NCBI RefSeq assembly: GCF_014639155.1
Contig: NZ_BMFT01000001.1
Coordinates: 2,418,001 to 2,482,000 of the forward strand
Direction of reading: 5' to 3'
Length of the DNA stretch: 64,000 nucleotides
Source of the DNA: Paenibacillus segetis
GTDB taxonomy: Bacteria; Bacillota; Bacilli; Paenibacillales; Paenibacillaceae
The notes under the pieces are model-generated. The model was not told the origin of the DNA. It did no database searches and saw nothing but the letters and a program-made list of their open reading frames with translations. A program made the position numbers and the translations under genes. Shown in pieces: positions 34,257 to 44,252 of this stretch (the first letter of the stretch is position 1; each line of letters begins with the position of its first letter).

Positions 34257-34922
34257 ATGGCGGTTTCTTATATGGACTTTACTTCTCCAAATGTACAGTT
34301 TACTTATGATGTAAATAACAACTCATTCTTCAAAAAAGATGATCAGAACTATATTAATTTTCTGTCCATCAATCAGCTCAACACATTAGGGAATGTGTCC
34401 CTACTCGACATTTACCTCAGTACAGATAATGTAATTGAACCCCATACTCATCAAAATGCAACTGAATTAGTATTCTGTATTTCAGGTGCAGCTGTCGTCT
34501 CGATCATTAATCCATTTACCAAAAAACTGCTCAATTATTCAATTCAGCCGGGTCAAGTAGCTAATGTACCTCAGGGTTGGTGGCATTATGAAATTGCATC
34601 AGTTGATAACACACATTTATTAGCTATTTTCGATGCACCTGTTCCTGAATTCATCGGGGGTTCTGACCTGCTGAGATTAACGCCGGCAAGTGTGTTCGCC
34701 CATACCTACTGCCTCGATGAAGCAAAAGTAAAAAACACGTTCGCCCCGATTACAAATACGGTTGTCATCGGACCTCCTAACGATTGCAAGACAGGTCAAG
34801 TCCAAAGCAAAGTGAGTGAAAATTCAACACCCCATTCGAATCAGCCACATCTCAATCGTGCGTATGGTAACCAGCCTTTCATAGGTAATGGCTGGAGGTA
34901 TTTGGATAATAACGAGGTGTAG
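34257..34922 (+). CDS. Cupin-domain protein
   Basis: 221 residues. The cupin motifs are clear: VIEPHTHQNATELVFCISG contains the metal-binding H, H, E, and QPGQVANVPQGWWHYEI contains the second histidine. It is a single-domain cupin with a C-terminal tail rich in N/Q/P (HSNQPHLNRAYGNQPF). Related proteins are oxalate-decarboxylase- or germin-like, some spore-linked. Reaction unknown. The SD AGGGTCGG is only moderate. Ends just before an inverted repeat at 34965-35006. Confidence 0.75.
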   Translation: MAVSYMDFTSPNVQFTYDVNNNSFFKKDDQNYINFLSINQLNTLGNVSLLDIYLSTDNVIEPHTHQNATELVFCISGAAVVSIINPFTKKLLNYSIQPGQVANVPQGWWHYEIASVDNTHLLAIFDAPVPEFIGGSDLLRLTPASVFAHTYCLDEAKVKNTFAPITNTVVIGPPNDCKTGQVQSKVSENSTPHSNQPHLNRAYGNQPFIGNGWRYLDNNEV

Positions 34923-34964
34923 AGATAACTTTACGGTAAGATTGCATTAAGACACACACCCATG

Positions 34965-35006
34965 AGCTGCGGACGAAGTGATTTTACGAATTCAAGGTCC
35001 GCAGCT
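34965..35006. repeat. Perfect 10-base inverted repeat between convergent genes
   Basis: AGCTGCGGAC (34965-34974) and GTCCGCAGCT (34997-35006) are exact inverse copies separated by 22 bases. It lies between the convergent cupin and propeller genes but has no T-run on either side, so it is not an ordinary terminator. Confidence 0.65.
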
Positions 35007-35046
35007 ACGGTGTTAATTATAGCTTGTAATGTTTTGATTCTAGCGA

Positions 35047-37023
35047 CTACTGCTGACCAATGACAATTACACCATTATACCCCACTGCCAGGAACCGTTT
35101 GCCATCCCATGTGATATCTGTCAAGTCTTTCAATGTAGGTGATGCTATCTTGGTCCACGTTTTACCGTCTTCACAAAAGTAGATCATTCCTTTACTTCCG
35201 ACAGTGGCAATTACTCCGTTACTACTAACCGCAAGGTCAGTGAAATAAGAATATTTTACTCTCATTTTCGTAATCCATGTAATGCCATCTACCGATTCAA
35301 TCAATTCGCCGTTTTGAATACCAACAAACTTCTTCCCCGTCCAGACTGCCTTCTTTACCATGAAATCCGGCCAATTGGTGCTACCATCTAGGGTCGTTTT
35401 TGTTTTTTTCCAGAGTAAAGCATCCTTTGATGTATAATAGCCATCATCTTTGAATCCAATCCATAATTTTCCATTTCTAGCAACCGGAACGGCTTGAACA
35501 CCCGACATTTTCTTCCACGTTATTCCATCCATACTTGTAGCTGTTGATGTACTGCCATAAACCCGCATTTCTCCGCCAATAACAGCCACGTCGTTAAACC
35601 TCTCCGGAATATAAGAATCTATATTTATGAGTTCTCCATCTCGATATAAATACTGAGGTACCGTTACATTACCTCGGGCTCTCTGCATGCAAGAAAATAA
35701 GAACAATCCCGATCCAGCAGTTTGTTCGAAGAACGAACTGCCTTCATTAACTCGCTCGTCGTCAATCGCATTCCATTCATCACCATTTGAGGATGTCCTA
35801 AAGGTACCCTCTCCGGTTATGACATATTTCCCGTTAGAATAATCTATCGCATACAAATCATTCAGACTGCCTGACGTTTCAACCTTCCACATTTCGTCCG
35901 AGTCATTTATAGAACGGATGGTTCCCAAGTTTCCTACCGCTAAGTAAGTGTCACCCATCTTGGAAATCCGGTTCACTTTGCTTTTGAGTCCCATGTATTT
36001 TATATAAAAGAGAGGATGCCTATATACTCCTCCTTCTTGCTCTGGTTCCATGGTCCACTTATTACCATCCGCGGAGTGGTAGATCGTACCATAATCACCA
36101 ACAGCAATAAATTCTTCGCCATCCCACATGATACCCTCAATGGAAGTATTATTATCAAATAACGGGCTACTTACTTTTTTGTACTTTATTCCGTCATTGG
36201 AAATATAGACTGTCCCCGAGCTTGTTTTCCCATTATAACCGACTGTTACCATGGTCGTGCCATTGGTAGTAGCATCATTTATATCTCCATCAAATTTGGT
36301 TTCATAAAAAGTCCATTTCTTTAAGTCCTTGGATTCAAAAACACCTTCTGCCGCTACCGCTAACCATTTATTTTGAAATTTAACCACGGTAATTGGAGCC
36401 TCAAATAGATTTATATATGTAGTAGATTTGAGTGGTCTAATCTCCCATTCTGTCCCCTGGGTTGAAACGGCGACAAGGGGTTGCTCATATGTAAATTCTC
36501 CTTGCCATTTGGCACATGCGGTCGCGATGAACTGTTTACCGTCCCACATAACATCCAACCATTCGATATTCTTTTGGGTTAACTTTTGCTTACCCACTGC
36601 TTTACTCTTGTAATAGTCGTTATATTCACTCAATAGCAGGGTTCCTTTAATGCTCCCCTTTGTCCAAGTCAAACCATCCTTAGTACTCGCTATCGTTCCT
36701 TGATCATCTCCAATGATCGCAAGCGTTCCATTGGAAGTAGCCGTATTTATATTCCCTTTCCCCGGAGAGGGAACTATATTCCATGAACCTGGACTTTCAC
36801 TACGTTGAATGGTAGCATCATCACCAACTGCCAGTTTCACGCCGCTATCTAAAGCTATAATGTCATGAAGTTCAGAGTTTACCTTCCCTGTCTGTTGCGT
36901 CCACTTCCAGCTTGATGCAGCGGCATCAACCGTCTTACCGCTTGGGAAGCATGTTGTTAATAGAACCATACAAATTGAAAGAATCCCCAAACGAATTAGA
37001 ATATGTCTACATTTGTTGCCCAT
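35047..37023 (-). CDS. Secreted beta-propeller (photosystem-II-stability-like repeat) protein
   Basis: 658 residues. A signal peptide (basic GNKCRHILIR, hydrophobic core) ends at VDAA near 32. The remainder is a series of about 40-50 residue blades with SxDGxxW motifs: KDGLTWTKGS, SVDGITWITK, SADGNKWTM and EDGKTWTKIA, as in Ycf48/sialidase-like propellers. No catalytic Asp-box set for sialidase is obvious. Probably a surface binding protein. ATG 37023 has GGAGG 7 bases upstream; two earlier in-frame ATGs fit less well. A second secreted propeller of the RCC1 type is at 25959. Confidence 0.75.
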   Translation of the reverse strand: MGNKCRHILIRLGILSICMVLLTTCFPSGKTVDAAASSWKWTQQTGKVNSELHDIIALDSGVKLAVGDDATIQRSESPGSWNIVPSPGKGNINTATSNGTLAIIGDDQGTIASTKDGLTWTKGSIKGTLLLSEYNDYYKSKAVGKQKLTQKNIEWLDVMWDGKQFIATACAKWQGEFTYEQPLVAVSTQGTEWEIRPLKSTTYINLFEAPITVVKFQNKWLAVAAEGVFESKDLKKWTFYETKFDGDINDATTNGTTMVTVGYNGKTSSGTVYISNDGIKYKKVSSPLFDNNTSIEGIMWDGEEFIAVGDYGTIYHSADGNKWTMEPEQEGGVYRHPLFYIKYMGLKSKVNRISKMGDTYLAVGNLGTIRSINDSDEMWKVETSGSLNDLYAIDYSNGKYVITGEGTFRTSSNGDEWNAIDDERVNEGSSFFEQTAGSGLFLFSCMQRARGNVTVPQYLYRDGELINIDSYIPERFNDVAVIGGEMRVYGSTSTATSMDGITWKKMSGVQAVPVARNGKLWIGFKDDGYYTSKDALLWKKTKTTLDGSTNWPDFMVKKAVWTGKKFVGIQNGELIESVDGITWITKMRVKYSYFTDLAVSSNGVIATVGSKGMIYFCEDGKTWTKIASPTLKDLTDITWDGKRFLAVGYNGVIVIGQQ

Positions 37024-37160
37024 TGCCATTCCTCCGTATGTATAAGATTGTTGAAAATTAGTATCCCTCCACACTAGACTGAGATAAATTTACAATAATT
37101 CCAACATCCTTAATGTACATCAGATCTATATAGGTGACTACCATCTTATTTAAAAACAGA

Positions 37161-37185
37161 CGGCAGAGGAGATGCTCCTCTACCG
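37161..37185 (-). terminator. Terminator of the AlkA-AlkD pair
   Basis: On the minus strand CGGTAGAGGAG pairs with CTCCTCTGCCG around a 3-base loop, followed by TCTGTTTTT. It starts right after the AlkD-type stop at 37187. Confidence 0.85.
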
Positions 37186-37186
37186 C

Positions 37187-37870
37187 TTATTTTCGTTTCA
37201 TGCTGCGAATGATTGTTTTCGTTTCCTGATCCACACGGTAAGACTCTGTTATTTTCTGCAAGGCTTTATTATAAGTGAAATCGTCTAGACTGTTTCCTTT
37301 TAAGAAAGTCATGGTTGGTTCGGGCAACTTTACATAACAGATAGATACCGCCCAGGCAACCGCCATTTTGACATAATAGCCCTCATGATTGATCCTATCC
37401 AAACACTGTAATACCCTCTCGATGTATTCTTCATCAATGTAATAATCAAGCAGCATAACCACACCAAAACGAATTTCGTATTCTTTACCCGACATGAGAT
37501 AAGGTTGTAGAAAATCCCAGACTCTTGCCCTATTTGTCTTCACGAATTTTAGCCCTACACAAAAACTATCACATACCGACCAATTATCTATTTTAGGAAC
37601 AAAGTCACGTACATATTGCAGGATTTCTTCAATATCTGCTTTGATATAACCAATAACGATTCCTTGCAGCATGACTTCCTCAAAATAGTCTTGATCCGCA
37701 TGTTCAAGATAAGTCCGCCAATCTCCCTTTACAATTTGTTTTGCTAGGTTGCGCAGTAATGGGATCCGAACACCCAATACATTATTTATATTAGGAATAA
37801 GTGACGCTGAAAATTTCTGATAATCCTCTTCTGCTAATTCCATGATCAGTTCTCTTATTGTTTGTTCCAC
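37187..37870 (-). CDS. AlkD-type DNA alkylation repair protein
   Basis: 227 residues of HEAT-like helical repeats (PF08713 type). Characteristic segments are VLGVRIPLLRNLAK, EEVMLQGIVIGYIK and FVPKIDNWSVCDSFC, the latter including the W and D that sit at the lesion pocket. AlkD removes N3- and N7-alkylated and bulky purines without flipping the base. It lies 16 bases downstream of the AlkA-like gene on the same strand, forming a small base excision repair operon with a shared terminator. Confidence 0.88.
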   Translation of the reverse strand: MEQTIRELIMELAEEDYQKFSASLIPNINNVLGVRIPLLRNLAKQIVKGDWRTYLEHADQDYFEEVMLQGIVIGYIKADIEEILQYVRDFVPKIDNWSVCDSFCVGLKFVKTNRARVWDFLQPYLMSGKEYEIRFGVVMLLDYYIDEEYIERVLQCLDRINHEGYYVKMAVAWAVSICYVKLPEPTMTFLKGNSLDDFTYNKALQKITESYRVDQETKTIIRSMKRK

Positions 37871-37886
37871 TCTCGTTACTCCTTAC

Positions 37887-38504
37887 TCATTCAAATGAAA
37901 TCTCCCATAAATAGATCGAAGCAACGGAACCAAATGGTGAATATCTCAGCCGATATTGATCGAATTGCTCTTTGGTCAATGAACTCAATCCATATAGCTT
38001 CATCATCCCACGTCGTATAGCAATGTCACCCCAACTAACGACATCCGGACGTTCCATTGAATTGATCAACATCATCTCTGCCGTCCATTTACCTACACCA
38101 TGTAATGTCATTAACTTCTTAATGACCTCTGTATCTGATAAGTCATAAAGGTCATCTAATTGAAAATCACCTTGTGCAATGGTTACAGCAATCTGATGAA
38201 TACACACCGCTTTCTTCATGGTCATGCCGCATCCTTGAATATCATCAGCAGATTGTATGGCCAGGTTCTGTGGGGAGATTTCGCCAAACCGTTCCAGCAT
38301 TCTACCCCAAATTGTCTGAACGGCTTTTACTGAAATAAGCTGTCCAACAATCGCATACACAAGTGCTGTGAACAGATCAGGAATAATGACACGTTCCAGC
38401 TTCCCAAGCCGTGATATTGCAGCGCCAAGTGCTTCATCAACGGTCTGCAAGTAATCTAACTCTTGTTGCCCATATTCGTAATGCTTGGTTTGAACGATTG
38501 GCAT
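37887..38504 (-). CDS. AlkA-like DNA-3-methyladenine glycosylase II
   Basis: 205 residues. The HhH-GPD fold shows FTALVYAIVGQLISVKAV, the hairpin LMTLHGVGKWTAEMML, and the catalytic Asp in VVSWGDIAIRRGM. AlkA enzymes excise 3-methyladenine and other alkylated bases. ATG 38504 has AGGAGG 9 bases upstream, whereas an in-frame start 36 bases further up lacks one. It starts an operon with the AlkD-type gene. The N-terminal AlkA1 domain of E. coli AlkA is absent, as in many Bacillales enzymes. Confidence 0.88.
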   Translation of the reverse strand: MPIVQTKHYEYGQQELDYLQTVDEALGAAISRLGKLERVIIPDLFTALVYAIVGQLISVKAVQTIWGRMLERFGEISPQNLAIQSADDIQGCGMTMKKAVCIHQIAVTIAQGDFQLDDLYDLSDTEVIKKLMTLHGVGKWTAEMMLINSMERPDVVSWGDIAIRRGMMKLYGLSSLTKEQFDQYRLRYSPFGSVASIYLWEISFE

Positions 38505-38640
38505 GCGGCATTTCCTCCTCAGATTCTTAATGATAATCAAAAGTATTATTACTATACCTTATCGAGCATAAATTGTACGGATAATCGAATAAGAGCACAA
38601 GATAACGAAATACATACAACAAATCAATTTATTAAAAATA

Positions 38641-38680
38641 GCAGTCCAGAACTTAAAACATAGTCCTAGACTGCCATTTT
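38641..38680. terminator. Bidirectional terminator between repair and MFS genes
   Basis: GCAGTC...GACTGC pairs with a further CAG/CTA-side extension and has CATTTTTT on the plus side and TATTTTT on the minus side. It lies downstream of the minus-strand MFS gene (stop 38795). Confidence 0.75.
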
Positions 38681-38794
38681 TTATCAAACGATGATGCATC
38701 TAAGGTGCATCACACAAGGAAGAGCCCCGTTTTATACTCCTTTGTAAGCACAAGTGAAAATACATCTTTCCAAACAATTGTTTCTCTAAATAAG

Positions 38795-39976
38795 TTATTC
38801 GCTTTTAATGAACTTTCTACCCAGTAACCACATGACGCCACTTATACTGAAGAAATAGATAGGCATCGTCACTAATGAATCATTATGAAGAAAGCTCATT
38901 CCCCATGTCGTTAGGCTAACTAGCAGGTAATATCCCAAGCTAAATATCGCGCCTGCTGTTCCAACATCTGCTTGAAAAGGAACAAGGGCGAGACTTAGAC
39001 AGTTAGGTAAAGCCATGCCTGCACCCATTAACACGACAAACATAGTTATTAGAATACAAATGATAACTATCATATGGGGTAACGTTTCAAGCGTACTTGC
39101 AACAGCTAAGAGTAAAGCCCCAATCGTCATCACCAGGCAACCGATATGAATAATTTTTTCTGGCGTATAAACCGTCAATAATCTTTTTGAAATCATGGCG
39201 CCAATTATCGCAGCTAAGGCCACAATGATGCCTAGAAAGCCATAGATTCCTGGAGATAGTTGAAAATGGTCAATGAAAATAAACGGAGCTTCAGCATAGT
39301 AACTGAATAAGACCCCATTTATACCACCGATGAGTAACCCGAACACCAGTACACGTGGTAATAACACCATTTTTTTCATTATAGGTAGAATAGCAACCTT
39401 TTTCCTAACTGAAACATCTGTTGTTTCCGGCAGTTTTAGAAAGGCATACATAAACAACAAGACACTCATCACCACAAGTGTAAAGAAAACAGCTCTAAAG
39501 CCCAGAGCCTGGTCAACCCATCCACCAATAAGTGGCCCTACTGCGGGTGTAAAAGCTATGACAGCGGATATTTGAGCAAACATAGCATGTCGTTTATTGC
39601 CAGATACACTTTCCCGGAGAATCGTTTGGGTAATTATCGATCCTGTTGCTGCTCCAAATGCTTGAATGAAGCGGCTGACAAGAAGTAAGCTAATGGATTC
39701 AGCGTAACAACACATTAAGCTTCCAATCCCGTAGACGATGAGACCACCTAACATTGCAGGCCTCCGTCCAATAAAATCAGATAGCCACCCCCAAAAGAAA
39801 ACGCCCAATGCAAATCCGATAAAGTAAATACTTAGCGTTAACTGTACGGAGCTATTGGAAATACCCAGCGCTGCAGAAATATCGGGTAATGACGGTGTAT
39901 AGATAGTCTCGCTAATTTGTGGAAAAGCCACAAGAACAATCATTAAAAGTAAAGATGGTGCTACATGTTTTTTCAT
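38795..39976 (-). CDS. Bcr/CflA-type MFS drug exporter
   Basis: 393 residues with 12 predicted membrane helices. The Bcr/CflA subfamily pattern is clear in QISETIYTPSLPDISAALG near the start and the MFS loop motif GWLSDFIGRRPAMLGG; RFIQAFGAATGSIITQ follows on helix 4. Such proteins export chloramphenicol-, bicyclomycin- or other drug-like substrates using the proton gradient. Substrate not predictable. RBS AGGAGGG precedes ATG 39976. Single gene with downstream terminator. No regulator is adjacent. Confidence 0.88.
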   Translation of the reverse strand: MKKHVAPSLLLMIVLVAFPQISETIYTPSLPDISAALGISNSSVQLTLSIYFIGFALGVFFWGWLSDFIGRRPAMLGGLIVYGIGSLMCCYAESISLLLVSRFIQAFGAATGSIITQTILRESVSGNKRHAMFAQISAVIAFTPAVGPLIGGWVDQALGFRAVFFTLVVMSVLLFMYAFLKLPETTDVSVRKKVAILPIMKKMVLLPRVLVFGLLIGGINGVLFSYYAEAPFIFIDHFQLSPGIYGFLGIIVALAAIIGAMISKRLLTVYTPEKIIHIGCLVMTIGALLLAVASTLETLPHMIVIICILITMFVVLMGAGMALPNCLSLALVPFQADVGTAGAIFSLGYYLLVSLTTWGMSFLHNDSLVTMPIYFFSISGVMWLLGRKFIKSE

Positions 39977-40260
39977 TATATATTCGCCCTCCTACAAGCG
40001 TAGATCTCAGAACAAAAATAACCTCTGAGCCTAGCTAGGGAAACGGGGGCATCATGATCGCGATACGACTAAATATCATCATGGTTAAGATAACCTTTCA
40101 AGTGTTAATAGTAGGAGGGTTTACTTAAATGACCATTAATCGTGATTAACAGTCATTGAAAAGTCTCGTCTCGTCATGAAGACGAAGCTGTTCCAACATT
40201 AACATGATACTCAGAGACAGGTCAAATTTTATCCCAGAAAAAGTAGATTGCTTATAAAAT
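39977..40260. other. Intergenic stretch upstream of the MFS gene
   Basis: The 343 bases between the MFS gene and cysI hold the MFS upstream region and, at 40261-40298, the cysI terminator. Apart from AGGAGGG followed by a six-codon frame (ATGACC...TAA, about 40129-40149, plus strand), which I regard as chance, I see no gene or RNA. Confidence 0.5.
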
Positions 40261-40298
40261 AAAACAAAGACCAGAGCACACACCTCTGATCTTTGTTT
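40261..40298 (-). terminator. Terminator of the cysJI operon
   Basis: On the minus strand AAACAAAGATCAGAGG pairs with the GCTCTGGTCTTTGTTTT arm around a short loop and is followed by T-rich sequence. It lies 22 bases after the cysI stop. Confidence 0.88.
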
Positions 40299-40319
40299 AA
40301 CTAGCATTAATGAATGGGT

Positions 40320-42050
40320 TCAGTCATGAAAATTCAATCCTGAAGTCACTGCTTTTACATATCCAGTACGGATAACAAAATCGCCAAAATGCTCAGCTTG
40401 CTCTCGTTCTTTCGCATAACGGTGAATAATTGGTTCCAATATTTCCAAGATCTCTTGCTCTCCAATATTTTCACGGTATAGCTTATTTAGTCGATCTCCG
40501 ACAAATCCAGCACCCATATACATATTATACTTACCGGCTGACTTGCCGATAAACGATATCTCACCTAATGCTGGTCTTGCGCAACCGTTAGGGCAACCTG
40601 TCATACGAATAACAATCTCGTCGTCTCGAAGTCCCGCTTGATCCAAGATAGGTTCGAGTTTATCGAGTAAGGAAGGCAAGTAACGCTCGGCTTCAGCCAT
40701 CGCGAGTCCACAGGTTGGCAAGGCAACACAGGACAAGGAACTTCTGCGTAAGGCGGAATGATGGGCACCATCCGTAAGACCATATTGTGCAATCAGCTCT
40801 ACCACTTTACGTTTTTTCTGGCCACTAACGTTGGCTATAACCAGATTCTGATTTGGCGTAAGCCGGAAATCGCCCGTATGGATCTTCGCAATTTCCCGCA
40901 GACCCGTCATCAATTGATAGTCACCCTCATCGTGAATTCGACCACTTTGGATAAAGAGGGTCAGATTCCATTTGCCGTTACTACCTTTCACCCAACCATA
41001 CCGATCACCATTATGTTCGAAATGAAACGGACGTGCTTCTTCAAGCTCCCAGCCCAGTCTGTTATGAAGTTCACTGATGAACCACTCGATCCCATGTCGA
41101 TCAATGGTATATTTAAACCTAGCATTCTTACGAACCGAACGGTTCCCGTAATCCCGCTGGATCGTAACGGTCTTCTCCGCTACATCAATCAGTTGCTCTG
41201 GTCTACAGAAGCCGATAATCCTACCTAGCTGAGGATATGTCGCCGTATCTCCATGAGTCATTCCCATACCGCCACCTGCTGTAATATTAAATCCAGCAAG
41301 CTTCCCATTTTCGATGATCGCAATGAAACCGAGATCCTGGGAATAGACATCTACATCATTAGATGGCGGTACTGCCATTCCAATTTTGAATTTACGTGGT
41401 AGGTACACCGGACCATAGATTGGCTCCACTTCTTCTACGTTATCCAGGCTGTCTACAACCTTCTCACCATCGAGCCAGATTTCATGGTACGCAGGGGTTC
41501 TAGGAGCTAGATGGTCGCTCACACGCTGGGCCCATTCGTACACCTCTGCATGAATTTCCGATTGATATGGGTTAGGATTACTCATGACATTACGATTCAC
41601 ATCACCACAGGCAGCGAGTGTAGTCATCAAAGTATCATTGATCCCTTTTATTGTCTTCTTTAAATTCCACTTCAATATACCGTGCATTTGAAATGCCTGT
41701 CTTGTCGTAATACGCATTGTATGATTACCATACTTCTGAGCAAGACCATCTAGATCAAGCCACTGCGTTGGTGTCACAACCCCACCAGGTGCAACGACAC
41801 GAATCATGAACTGGTATGCAGGTTCTAACTTTGAGCGCTCACGTTCGTTACGCAAATCCCGGTCATCCTGCATATAGCTCCCGTGGAATTTTAATAATCG
41901 ATTATCATCTTCAGGCAAACCACCCGTTATCGGGTTTCCGATGGTTTCAACAAGTGCTCCCCGCAAGTAATTACTTTCGCTCTTAATATGTTCAACGTCG
42001 CTCGGTGGTCCACCTATAGGCTTCACGCTTTGAATCTGCTCTTTCGCCAT
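40320..42050 (-). CDS. cysI: Assimilatory sulfite reductase hemoprotein subunit
   Basis: 576 residues, the full family length. The nitrite/sulfite reductase halves are evident, and the four cysteines that carry the 4Fe-4S cluster and sirohaem are present in CVALPTC and [10 protein letters not shown]. Substrate-binding arginines lie in [13 protein letters not shown]. It reduces sulfite to sulfide with electrons delivered by the flavoprotein CysJ, the sulfate assimilation step before cysteine synthesis. Cytosolic. It is the second gene of the cysJ-cysI operon, 43 bases after cysJ, and has a strong terminator. Confidence 0.95.
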   Translation of the reverse strand: MAKEQIQSVKPIGGPPSDVEHIKSESNYLRGALVETIGNPITGGLPEDDNRLLKFHGSYMQDDRDLRNERERSKLEPAYQFMIRVVAPGGVVTPTQWLDLDGLAQKYGNHTMRITTRQAFQMHGILKWNLKKTIKGINDTLMTTLAACGDVNRNVMSNPNPYQSEIHAEVYEWAQRVSDHLAPRTPAYHEIWLDGEKVVDSLDNVEEVEPIYGPVYLPRKFKIGMAVPPSNDVDVYSQDLGFIAIIENGKLAGFNITAGGGMGMTHGDTATYPQLGRIIGFCRPEQLIDVAEKTVTIQRDYGNRSVRKNARFKYTIDRHGIEWFISELHNRLGWELEEARPFHFEHNGDRYGWVKGSNGKWNLTLFIQSGRIHDEGDYQLMTGLREIAKIHTGDFRLTPNQNLVIANVSGQKKRKVVELIAQYGLTDGAHHSALRRSSLSCVALPTCGLAMAEAERYLPSLLDKLEPILDQAGLRDDEIVIRMTGCPNGCARPALGEISFIGKSAGKYNMYMGAGFVGDRLNKLYRENIGEQEILEILEPIIHRYAKEREQAEHFGDFVIRTGYVKAVTSGLNFHD

Positions 42051-42093
42051 GATTACTATTCTCCCCTCGCACTCACTCTAGCATTATACAAAT

Positions 42094-43968
42094 TTAATAT
42101 ACGTCACGTTGGAAACGTTGTTGTTCTCCCATTTCCGCAAGATAAGCTACTGCATCGTCATGGCTCAAGCCACCCTCATTCTCGAGAATGGTTACTAGAG
42201 CAGATTGAACATCATGGGCCATGTGCTTCTCATCGCCACAAATATACACATGTGCTCCTTCTTGCAACCACTCATAGAGTTCGCGGCCTCTCTCCAACAT
42301 CCGATGCTGTACGTATACTTTTTCTTCTGTATCTCGAGAGAACGCTACATCCAGTCGATTTAGTACACCGTCTTTTAGCATCCGTTGCCAGTCTGTCTGA
42401 TACAAGAAATCAGTTACAAAATGCCGATCACCATAGAACAACCACGTCTTCCCTTCAGCACCAAGCTCCTCACGTTCCTCTAGGAATGCTCGGAATGGAG
42501 CAACTCCTGTACCCGGTCCAATCATAATAATTGGTGTATCTGGATTTGCAGGGAGCTTGAAATTGGGGTTGTGCTGGATATAGATTGAGAGCGAATCACC
42601 TGGCTCCACGCGTTCTGAGCAATGTACTGAGCAGACTCCACTACGCTCACGACCATGAGCTTCATAACGTACCGCTCTAATTGTAAGATGCACTTCATCC
42701 GGATTGGCTTTGAAGCTGCTCGCAATAGAATATAAACGAGCAGGTAGCTTCCGTAATATGGCTATAAAGTCACGGGCAGATCCTCGCCATGGAGCGAATT
42801 CAGTAACCAGATCGAGTAAATCGCGTCCATTCAAGTAACTTTTCAATTCCTGTTCCCGTCCCGTAGTTAACAATGCTTGAAGCCCCTCATTAGATGAGAG
42901 TTGTGCAGCCTGAACAATAAGAGGTTTCGTCAATACAGTAATTTCATAATGGCGTAATAAAGCATCACGCAAAGAACGTTCTTCACCCTGCTTGTTCACA
43001 GGTACCAATTCATCAGACTTCCATCCCATAGCTTCAATTAGTGAATCTACTAATTCAGGAGAATTCTCCGGATAGATTCCTAAGCAATCACCAGGTTCAA
43101 ATTGCAAATTCGAACCTTCGAGAGACAACTCTAGATGACGAGTTTCTCGATCGGATCCACGTCCATTTAGATTAATATTTGCAAGTACCTCAGCCTGAAA
43201 AGGATTCGTACGAGAATAAGCCGACTGTTCCAATGTTGTTTGGGATATGCTAGCTCCTGTGGATCCTCCTGCTGCCGAAACCGAGACATGAATACGTGCA
43301 TTTAACGAGTTTAATACAGCCTCGATCCACTCTCCAGCCGGCTCGTCATAATCCAAATCACAGTCAACACGTGGACTTAATCGTTGACCACCAAGCTCTT
43401 CAAGTCTCCGATCAAAGTCCTTACCTGTCTGACAGAAAAATTCATAAGAGGTATCTCCAAGTGATAGTACTGAGAACCACAATTGATCTAATTGCGGTGC
43501 ACGCTTACTATTCAGAAATTCATAGAAAGACCGAGCATTATCCGGCGGTTCCCCTTCTCCATGGGTACTCGCCAAGATAAGTAAATTTTCGACCTTCTTC
43601 AAGTTATTAGGCTTGAATTTATTCATAGCCGCTAGTGTTACTTGGAATCCATGCTCTTCTAACTTACGTGATAAACTACCGGCTAATCTCTGACAATTGC
43701 CCGTTTGAGAACCAAAGAGAATTGTAACTTCTCTTGAACCCCCAGACTGACTATTTGCCGTGTTAGATTCCTCCACACCTGCGACTATTGCAGAAGTAGT
43801 TTGGAGATCAGCAGGACGATTTTCAGCTAATACGTTTGTACTACTCATAGCAGATAAATATCCACAAAGCCAAATTTGCTGTGCTTCCGTTAATGATGGT
43901 AGAAGACGATTTAAAAGGTCGGCTTGCTCCAGATTAAAGGGACTGTTCGTTACTTGAAGTACCAACAA
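42094..43968 (-). CDS. cysJ: Assimilatory sulfite reductase flavoprotein subunit
   Basis: 624 residues. An N-terminal flavodoxin domain (VTILFGSQTGNCQRLAGSL binds FMN) is followed by an FAD-binding region (RLYSIASS), then the NADPH domain with MIGPGTGVAPFRAFL and YICGDEKHMAHDV. It moves electrons from NADPH through FAD and FMN to CysI. The start is TTG 43968 or the next TTG; GAGAGG is 6-7 bases upstream of the first. The 284-base gap before the next gene probably contains the operon promoter, but I found no riboswitch-like structure there. Confidence 0.95.
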   Translation of the reverse strand: MLVLQVTNSPFNLEQADLLNRLLPSLTEAQQIWLCGYLSAMSSTNVLAENRPADLQTTSAIVAGVEESNTANSQSGGSREVTILFGSQTGNCQRLAGSLSRKLEEHGFQVTLAAMNKFKPNNLKKVENLLILASTHGEGEPPDNARSFYEFLNSKRAPQLDQLWFSVLSLGDTSYEFFCQTGKDFDRRLEELGGQRLSPRVDCDLDYDEPAGEWIEAVLNSLNARIHVSVSAAGGSTGASISQTTLEQSAYSRTNPFQAEVLANINLNGRGSDRETRHLELSLEGSNLQFEPGDCLGIYPENSPELVDSLIEAMGWKSDELVPVNKQGEERSLRDALLRHYEITVLTKPLIVQAAQLSSNEGLQALLTTGREQELKSYLNGRDLLDLVTEFAPWRGSARDFIAILRKLPARLYSIASSFKANPDEVHLTIRAVRYEAHGRERSGVCSVHCSERVEPGDSLSIYIQHNPNFKLPANPDTPIIMIGPGTGVAPFRAFLEEREELGAEGKTWLFYGDRHFVTDFLYQTDWQRMLKDGVLNRLDVAFSRDTEEKVYVQHRMLERGRELYEWLQEGAHVYICGDEKHMAHDVQSALVTILENEGGLSHDDAVAYLAEMGEQQRFQRDVY

Positions 43969-44207
43969 AATCCACCTCTCAAAATTACAATAAATTTCCT
44001 TATGAATATCAAACTAACACAACATGAGCAATCGAACAACGATCAGATTTCATACTTCATATGTATTTTATTCTATTTAATTACATTTTTTACATAATAA
44101 TATTATAATTCAGGGTAAATTGCTATGATTTATAAGCTTTATTAATTAAAATGATTATTTCTATTAGAAAAAGTGATAACCGGATTATATAAAAATAAAT
44201 AAAAAAA

Positions 44208-44234
44208 GTACTTGGAAGTTAAACTTCCAAGCAC
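44208..44234 (-). terminator. Terminator of the NQxPE-repeat lipoprotein gene
   Basis: On the minus strand GTGCTTGGAAGTTT and AACTTCCAAGTAC form a nearly perfect stem with a tiny loop, then seven T. It lies 19 bases after the stop. Confidence 0.88.
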
Positions 44235-44252
44235 CTCTTTAAATTTTAAGCT

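Noticed and set aside
38641..38680. A plus-strand terminator implying an unseen small gene at 38541-38640
   Set aside because: No convincing frame with a ribosome binding site is present there; the hairpin serves the minus-strand MFS gene.
40120..40150. AGGAGGG followed by a six-codon ORF on the plus strand before cysI
   Set aside because: There is no plus-strand gene downstream that a leader peptide could control; it is next to the convergent cysI terminator, so chance is the simplest view.
43969..44200. A SAM riboswitch or cysteine-type leader before cysJ
   Set aside because: No S-box core elements or strong hairpin with a T-run could be found in the region.
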